This document shows positions 60,425 to 64,000 of a stretch of 64,000 nucleotides of DNA, piece after piece; position 1 is the first letter of the stretch; each line of letters opens with the position of its first letter. The notes under the pieces are model-generated. The model made no database searches. It was not told where the DNA came from and saw only the letters and a list, made by a program, of their open reading frames with translations. The stretch covers positions 1 through 64,000 of the forward strand of contig JACKIC010000009.1 of the NCBI GenBank assembly GCA_020638655.1, in the 5' to 3' direction. The stretch comes from Planctomycetota bacterium (GTDB lineage Bacteria; Planctomycetota; UBA1135; UBA2386). The position numbers and the translations under genes are program-made.

Positions 60425-61369
60425 ATGCAGACCCCTTCGCACCCGCGTCCGAACCCGCTGTCGGCGGAGGCGCTGGCCCACACCGAGCCGATCACGCGCT
60501 GCCAGCTCTGCGGCAGCGAACGGCGCACGCTCAACTTCCAGGACGGCCCGTTCGAGGTCGTCACCTGCAGCGACTGCGGCCTCGTCTACGTGACGCCGCG
60601 GCTGGTCGGCGAGGTCCTGCGCGAGGTCTACAACGAGGACTACTGGAAGAGCGACAACCCCAAGATCCGCGGCTACGCCGACTACGCCCGCGAATCGGCG
60701 CTCTACCTGCGCACCTTCGAGAAGCGCATGGCCCTGGTGCGCAAGTGGCTGCCCGAGAAGGCGCGCGTGCTCGACGTCGGCTGCGCCGCGGGCTACTTCT
60801 TGCAGGTGATCAAGCGCCACGGCCACGACGTGCACGGCGTCGAACTGTCGCCGGCGATCGCCAAGGAAGCGATCGCGGCGCTCGGGAAGGAACGCATCCA
60901 CGTCGGCACGCTCGACGACGCGGTGGCGGCGATGGACTACCAGCCGGCGTCGTTCGACCTGATCACCCTGTGGGACGTGATCGAACACGTGCCCGACCCG
61001 CAGTCCGTGCTGCGCAAGATCCGCGAGCTGATCAAGCCCGGCGGCCACCTGCTGCTCGAGACCCAGAACGTCGCCTCGCGCTGGGCGCGGCTGCTCGGCC
61101 CGCGCTGGCACCACTACAAGCACCACGAGCACCTCTACCACTTCACGCCGGCGACGATCACGCGGCTGCTGGCCGACTGCGGCTTCGCGGTGCGGCAGGT
61201 CGGCAGCGCCTACGCCGGCAAGTACGTCTCGTTCGGCTTCCTCAGCGAGCGCGCCGGCCGCCTCGGCACGATCCCTGGCCTGCTCGCCAAACCGTTCGCG
61301 CTGCTCAAGTGGGCCAACCTCTACGTCAACCCGCACGACGAGATCATCGTCGTCGCCGACCCGGCCTGA
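60425..61369 (+). CDS. Zinc-ribbon SAM-dependent methyltransferase
   Basis: 314 residues. N-terminal zinc ribbon CQLCGSE and CSDCGLVYVTPR (two CxxC), then YWKSDNPKIRGYADYA. Rossmann methyltransferase core VLDVGCAAGYFLQ (SAM), GVELSPAIAKEA, FDLITLWDVIEHVPDP and LKPGGHLLLETQN-like sequence (IKPGGHLLLETQN). The C-terminal part YHFTPATITRLLADCGF is typical. This type modifies sugars or lipids in polysaccharide clusters. Followed 7 bases later by a second methyltransferase. Confidence 0.88.
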   Translation: MQTPSHPRPNPLSAEALAHTEPITRCQLCGSERRTLNFQDGPFEVVTCSDCGLVYVTPRLVGEVLREVYNEDYWKSDNPKIRGYADYARESALYLRTFEKRMALVRKWLPEKARVLDVGCAAGYFLQVIKRHGHDVHGVELSPAIAKEAIAALGKERIHVGTLDDAVAAMDYQPASFDLITLWDVIEHVPDPQSVLRKIRELIKPGGHLLLETQNVASRWARLLGPRWHHYKHHEHLYHFTPATITRLLADCGFAVRQVGSAYAGKYVSFGFLSERAGRLGTIPGLLAKPFALLKWANLYVNPHDEIIVVADPA

Positions 61370-61376
61370 TCCGGCG

Positions 61377-62132
61377 ATGGACCGCATCGCCTACCAGACC
61401 TTCGCCGAGCTCGAACACGACCACTTCTGGTTCGTGAGCCGGCGGCGCATCTTCTTCGAGCTGCTCGACCGCACCTTCGCGGCGGAACCGACGCGGCAGC
61501 GCGCCGTGCTCGAGATCGGCTGCGGCGCCGGCGGCATGCTCGGCCCGCTGTCACGGTACGGCCAGACCACCGGCCTGGACATCGACCACGAGTACGTCGC
61601 GTTCTGCAAGGAGCGCGGCTTCTCGCAGGTGTTGTGCGGCTCCGGTTACGAGCTGCCGTTCGACGACGACAGCTTCGACCTCGTCTGCCTGTTCGACACG
61701 CTCGAGCACATCCCCGACGACGTGCAGGCGCTGCGCGAGGTGTTCCGCGTGCTGCGCCCGGGCGGCCACGTGTTCGTCTCGGTGCCGGCGTACCAGTGGC
61801 TGTGGTCGCAGAACGACCGCATCGCCCACCATTGCCGGCGCTACACCACGAGCCGGCTGCGCCGCGCGCTGCAGGCCGCGGGCTTCGCGCCGCTGCGCGT
61901 CAGCTACTTCAACACGGTGCTGCTGCCGCTGATCGTGCCCACGGTGCTGCTGCAGAAGCTGCGCGCGCGTCTGGGGCTGCTGCCGCCCGACTACAACAAC
62001 ATGAGCGTGCGGCTGCCGCGCTGGATCAACCGCCTGTTCACCGCGCTGATGTCGAGCGAACGGCTGCCGCTGCGGCGATTCGACCTGCCCGCCGGCCACT
62101 CGGCGTTCGCGCTGGCGCGGCGTCCGGACTGA
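61377..62132 (+). CDS. Class I SAM-dependent methyltransferase
   Basis: 251 residues. VLEIGCGAGGML (SAM), GLDIDHEYVAFC, LPFDDDSFDLVCLFDTLEHIPDD and RVLRPGGHVFVSVPAYQWLW, then YTTSRLRRALQAAGF. It resembles methyltransferases associated with glycan or lipid biosynthesis (TIGR04290-like; inference). A hydrophobic C-terminal stretch LLPLIVPTVLLQ may contact the membrane. It ends the plus-strand sugar-modification group. Confidence 0.88.
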   Translation: MDRIAYQTFAELEHDHFWFVSRRRIFFELLDRTFAAEPTRQRAVLEIGCGAGGMLGPLSRYGQTTGLDIDHEYVAFCKERGFSQVLCGSGYELPFDDDSFDLVCLFDTLEHIPDDVQALREVFRVLRPGGHVFVSVPAYQWLWSQNDRIAHHCRRYTTSRLRRALQAAGFAPLRVSYFNTVLLPLIVPTVLLQKLRARLGLLPPDYNNMSVRLPRWINRLFTALMSSERLPLRRFDLPAGHSAFALARRPD

Positions 62133-62199
62133 ACGTCCGGACTGATCGCCCGGACGGAACGGCTGGAAGGATCGGCCGGACGGAACGGCCGCGATCCGA

Positions 62200-64000
62200 T
62201 CACTTCGGCGAGGGCGGCTCCGGCGTCTCCTGGGTGCCGACGACGGCCTGGTAGTCGTAGCGCTGCTCGAGCGCCTTCTTCGTGAACGCCTGCTGGTAGG
62301 CCGTGAACGCCTGCTGGTCGGCGAAGCTGAAGCCGAAGGTGGTGCGCAGGTTCTCGAACTCGCGGCGCGTCACGTCGGCGGCCGTCAGCGGCGCCACCTC
62401 GAGGCACGAGGCGACCACCCAGCGGCGGTTGGTGCGGTCCTGCTCGACGTCGGTCGCTTCACCGGCCTTCAGGTCGCTGTGGTTCTGCCACAGGTAGACG
62501 ACCGTCGGATCGTAGGCCTTGTCGAAGCGCGGCCGGCGCGACAGCTCGCGCGGGAACGGGCCGTACTGATCGACCTTGAAGCCGGCTTCGGTCGCAGCCT
62601 CGGCCATCACCTCGCCGTAGTACTTCTTGGCCTCGGTCGCGATGTCGGCCTCGATCTTCTTGGCGACTTCCTCGCCGATCGCCTTGGTCTTGTTCTCCTT
62701 GTCGGCGAGCTCGGCCTGCAGGCGGTCGAGCTTGCCCTGCCAGGCCTTCTGCGCCTGGGTGCCGTCCTTGGTCTTGGCCAGCGTGGTCTTGGCCTCCTCG
62801 ATGTCGGCGTCGAGCTTGGTCTGCCACTCGGCGACGCGCTTCTCGATCTCGGCGGCGCTGCCGCCTTCGATCTCGGTGACCTTCTCGGGCATCTTCGCCT
62901 TGGCGAGGCGCAGCAGCGCCTCCTCGAGCACCTTCTTCTTGGCCTCGCCCTGCTCCTTGGCCTTCTCGGTGTAGTAGGCGCCCTCGAGCAGCGGCTTGAG
63001 CTGATCCCACGGCTTGAGCGGCTGCACTTCGATGTCGCTGGCCTGGTAGAGGATCACGGCCTTGCTGGTGCGGCCGGGCATGTTGGTGAGCGCACCGACG
63101 TCGCGCAGATACTGCGCCTGCGGCATCGGCCACTCGCCGAGGCCGAGGTCGTCCTTGTCGAGGTCCTTGAGCGCCTCGCCGTTGCGCTTGTCGGTGAACT
63201 CGCGCAGCACGAAGCCGGCCTTGGGGTTGCCGTCGGCGTCCTTGGTCAGCTCGGTGAACGCGGCCTTGAAGTCGAAGGCGGCGCGCACGCGCTTGGTCTC
63301 CTCCTCGGCGTTCTTGCGCGCGGTCTCCCGCGAGGTCAGGGCCTCCTCGGCGAGGCGCAAGTCGTTCTTGGCGGTCTCGTCCTCGGGGTTCTCTTCGGCC
63401 TTCTGCTTGGCGGCGTTGACGGCGTTCTGGGCTTGGTAGAACTCGTCGCTGCACTTGCGCAGCTCCTCGTTCGCGGCCTTCATCGCGTCGTTCATGCGCT
63501 CGCGCAGCTTGCCGAGCAGGTGGTTCATGACCTGTTCGGCCTGCAGCAGCTTGGTCAGCTCGGCCTTGACCGCCTCGTCCTCGAATGGCTTGAACTCGCC
63601 CGCCGTCTCGGTCTTGAAGCGCGTCGCCTTCTCCTGCTCGTAGGTCTTCTTCAGCGTCTCGTCGCCGATCGCGAAGTCCTTGAGCGCCTCCTCCTGCCAC
63701 TGCGACGCGTCGAACGCGTCGAGCATCGCCGCGCCGATGCGCAGCGCCACCTTGTTGGTGTCGAAGACCTGCAGCATGGTCTTCTCCTGCTGCGTCTTGC
63801 CGTCGAGCCACTTGCGCAGGTCCTCGTCGGTGAGGCCGCCGGCGGCCTTGAGCTCTTCCTCGAGCGCCTTCTCGTCGAAGGTCGCCGCGCGCAAGGTGAT
63901 CTTCTCCTTGTCCTCGATGACCTTGGCGAGCACGTGCGCGTCCGACGAGTCGAGCCCGAGCGTCTGCAGCCGGACCAGGTTGCCGATGCGCATCGCCTCG
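62200..64000 (-). CDS. PpiD/SurA-like coiled-coil protein (5' truncated)
   Basis: The frame is open at the window edge, so the gene starts beyond 64000; about 600 residues are visible. RIGNLVRLQTLGLDSSDAHVL with LTDEDLRKWLDGKTQQEKTM recalls the SurA_N/PpiD chaperone segment. A long Lys/Glu/Ala-rich coiled coil follows (QNAVNAAKQKAEENPEDETA and KLDRLQAELADKENKTKAIG). A globular end comes last: VYLWQNHSDLKAGEATDVEQ and RREFENLRTTFGFSFADQQA. No PPIase parvulin motif is visible in this part. Probably a periplasmic folding helper anchored by a missing N-terminal helix; unsure. Confidence 0.45.
   Translation of the reverse strand, partial: EAMRIGNLVRLQTLGLDSSDAHVLAKVIEDKEKITLRAATFDEKALEEELKAAGGLTDEDLRKWLDGKTQQEKTMLQVFDTNKVALRIGAAMLDAFDASQWQEEALKDFAIGDETLKKTYEQEKATRFKTETAGEFKPFEDEAVKAELTKLLQAEQVMNHLLGKLRERMNDAMKAANEELRKCSDEFYQAQNAVNAAKQKAEENPEDETAKNDLRLAEEALTSRETARKNAEEETKRVRAAFDFKAAFTELTKDADGNPKAGFVLREFTDKRNGEALKDLDKDDLGLGEWPMPQAQYLRDVGALTNMPGRTSKAVILYQASDIEVQPLKPWDQLKPLLEGAYYTEKAKEQGEAKKKVLEEALLRLAKAKMPEKVTEIEGGSAAEIEKRVAEWQTKLDADIEEAKTTLAKTKDGTQAQKAWQGKLDRLQAELADKENKTKAIGEEVAKKIEADIATEAKKYYGEVMAEAATEAGFKVDQYGPFPRELSRRPRFDKAYDPTVVYLWQNHSDLKAGEATDVEQDRTNRRWVVASCLEVAPLTAADVTRREFENLRTTFGFSFADQQAFTAYQQAFTKKALEQRYDYQAVVGTQETPEPPSPK

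Noticed and set aside
62133..62199. Repeated cggacggaacggc motif between genes
   Set aside because: Only two or three imperfect copies in a short spacer; could form a weak hairpin but not enough to call a feature.

Overview
The window is very GC-rich, gene-dense DNA from a Gram-negative-type bacterium. Outer-membrane and LPS-type genes are present: a patatin/Omp85 barrel, an LPS-kinase-like protein, and heptosyl- and hexosyl-type glycosyltransferases. There is a complete Na+-translocating NADH:quinone reductase (Nqr) with its maturation factors, many secreted proteins of unknown function, two ECF-type sigma factors, a giant propeller-sensor histidine kinase and a MoxR/DUF58/VWA/ABC operon. 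This mix is most like Planctomycetota, possibly one of its very GC-rich marine or sediment lineages. That assignment is inference: no rRNA gene is present to settle it.

Layout. 1-8 kb: C-terminal part of a PlpD-like patatin/Omp85 protein; an ECF sigma factor translationally coupled to a membrane protein with a SecD-like periplasmic domain; an orphan FdsG/FdsB NADH-dehydrogenase pair; a DUF374 acyltransferase; purE-purK. 8-16 kb: a large secreted protein; then, on the minus strand, superoxide dismutase, a small protein, two glycosyltransferases, an LPS-kinase-like protein and a CgeB-type glycosyltransferase, with mostly overlapping start and stop codons; then mazG. 16-25 kb: apbE, a lipoprotein, a 36-bp tandem repeat, and nqrM-nqrABCDEF. 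ApbE and NqrM are the known flavinylation and iron-insertion factors for Nqr, so this block holds the enzyme and its maturation set.

25-34 kb: an acyl-carrier protein, a lipoprotein, a frameshifted endonuclease/exonuclease/phosphatase gene, a secreted protein, tRNA-Sec (selC), a propeller-type histidine kinase, an atypical EF-P, a secreted protein and cstA. 34.86-37.73 kb is visibly less GC-rich than everything around it. It holds an ECF-like sigma factor with its own good promoter and Shine-Dalgarno sequence, a membrane-anchored 580-residue protein and a small secreted protein, and looks like a recently acquired or differently evolving island.

37.7-58.4 kb is one long minus-strand run. It starts with a terpenoid-cyclase-fold repeat protein and an FAH-family hydrolase. 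The core operon follows: a frameshifted membrane/coiled-coil gene, MoxR, a GldG-like membrane protein, an ABC ATPase, an ABC permease, DUF58, and two VWA membrane proteins, most of them joined by 4-base ATGA or GTGA overlaps. The run ends with an RCC1-like repeat protein, a DCC thiol-oxidoreductase and a large BNR/sortilin-like protein. 58.4-64 kb: a DUF2064-VOC fusion, a polyprenyl-phosphate-type glycosyltransferase, two methyltransferases, and the truncated gene of a PpiD/SurA-like coiled-coil protein.

Three one-base frame losses occur in two otherwise well-conserved genes. They could be real decay or consensus errors in the assembly.
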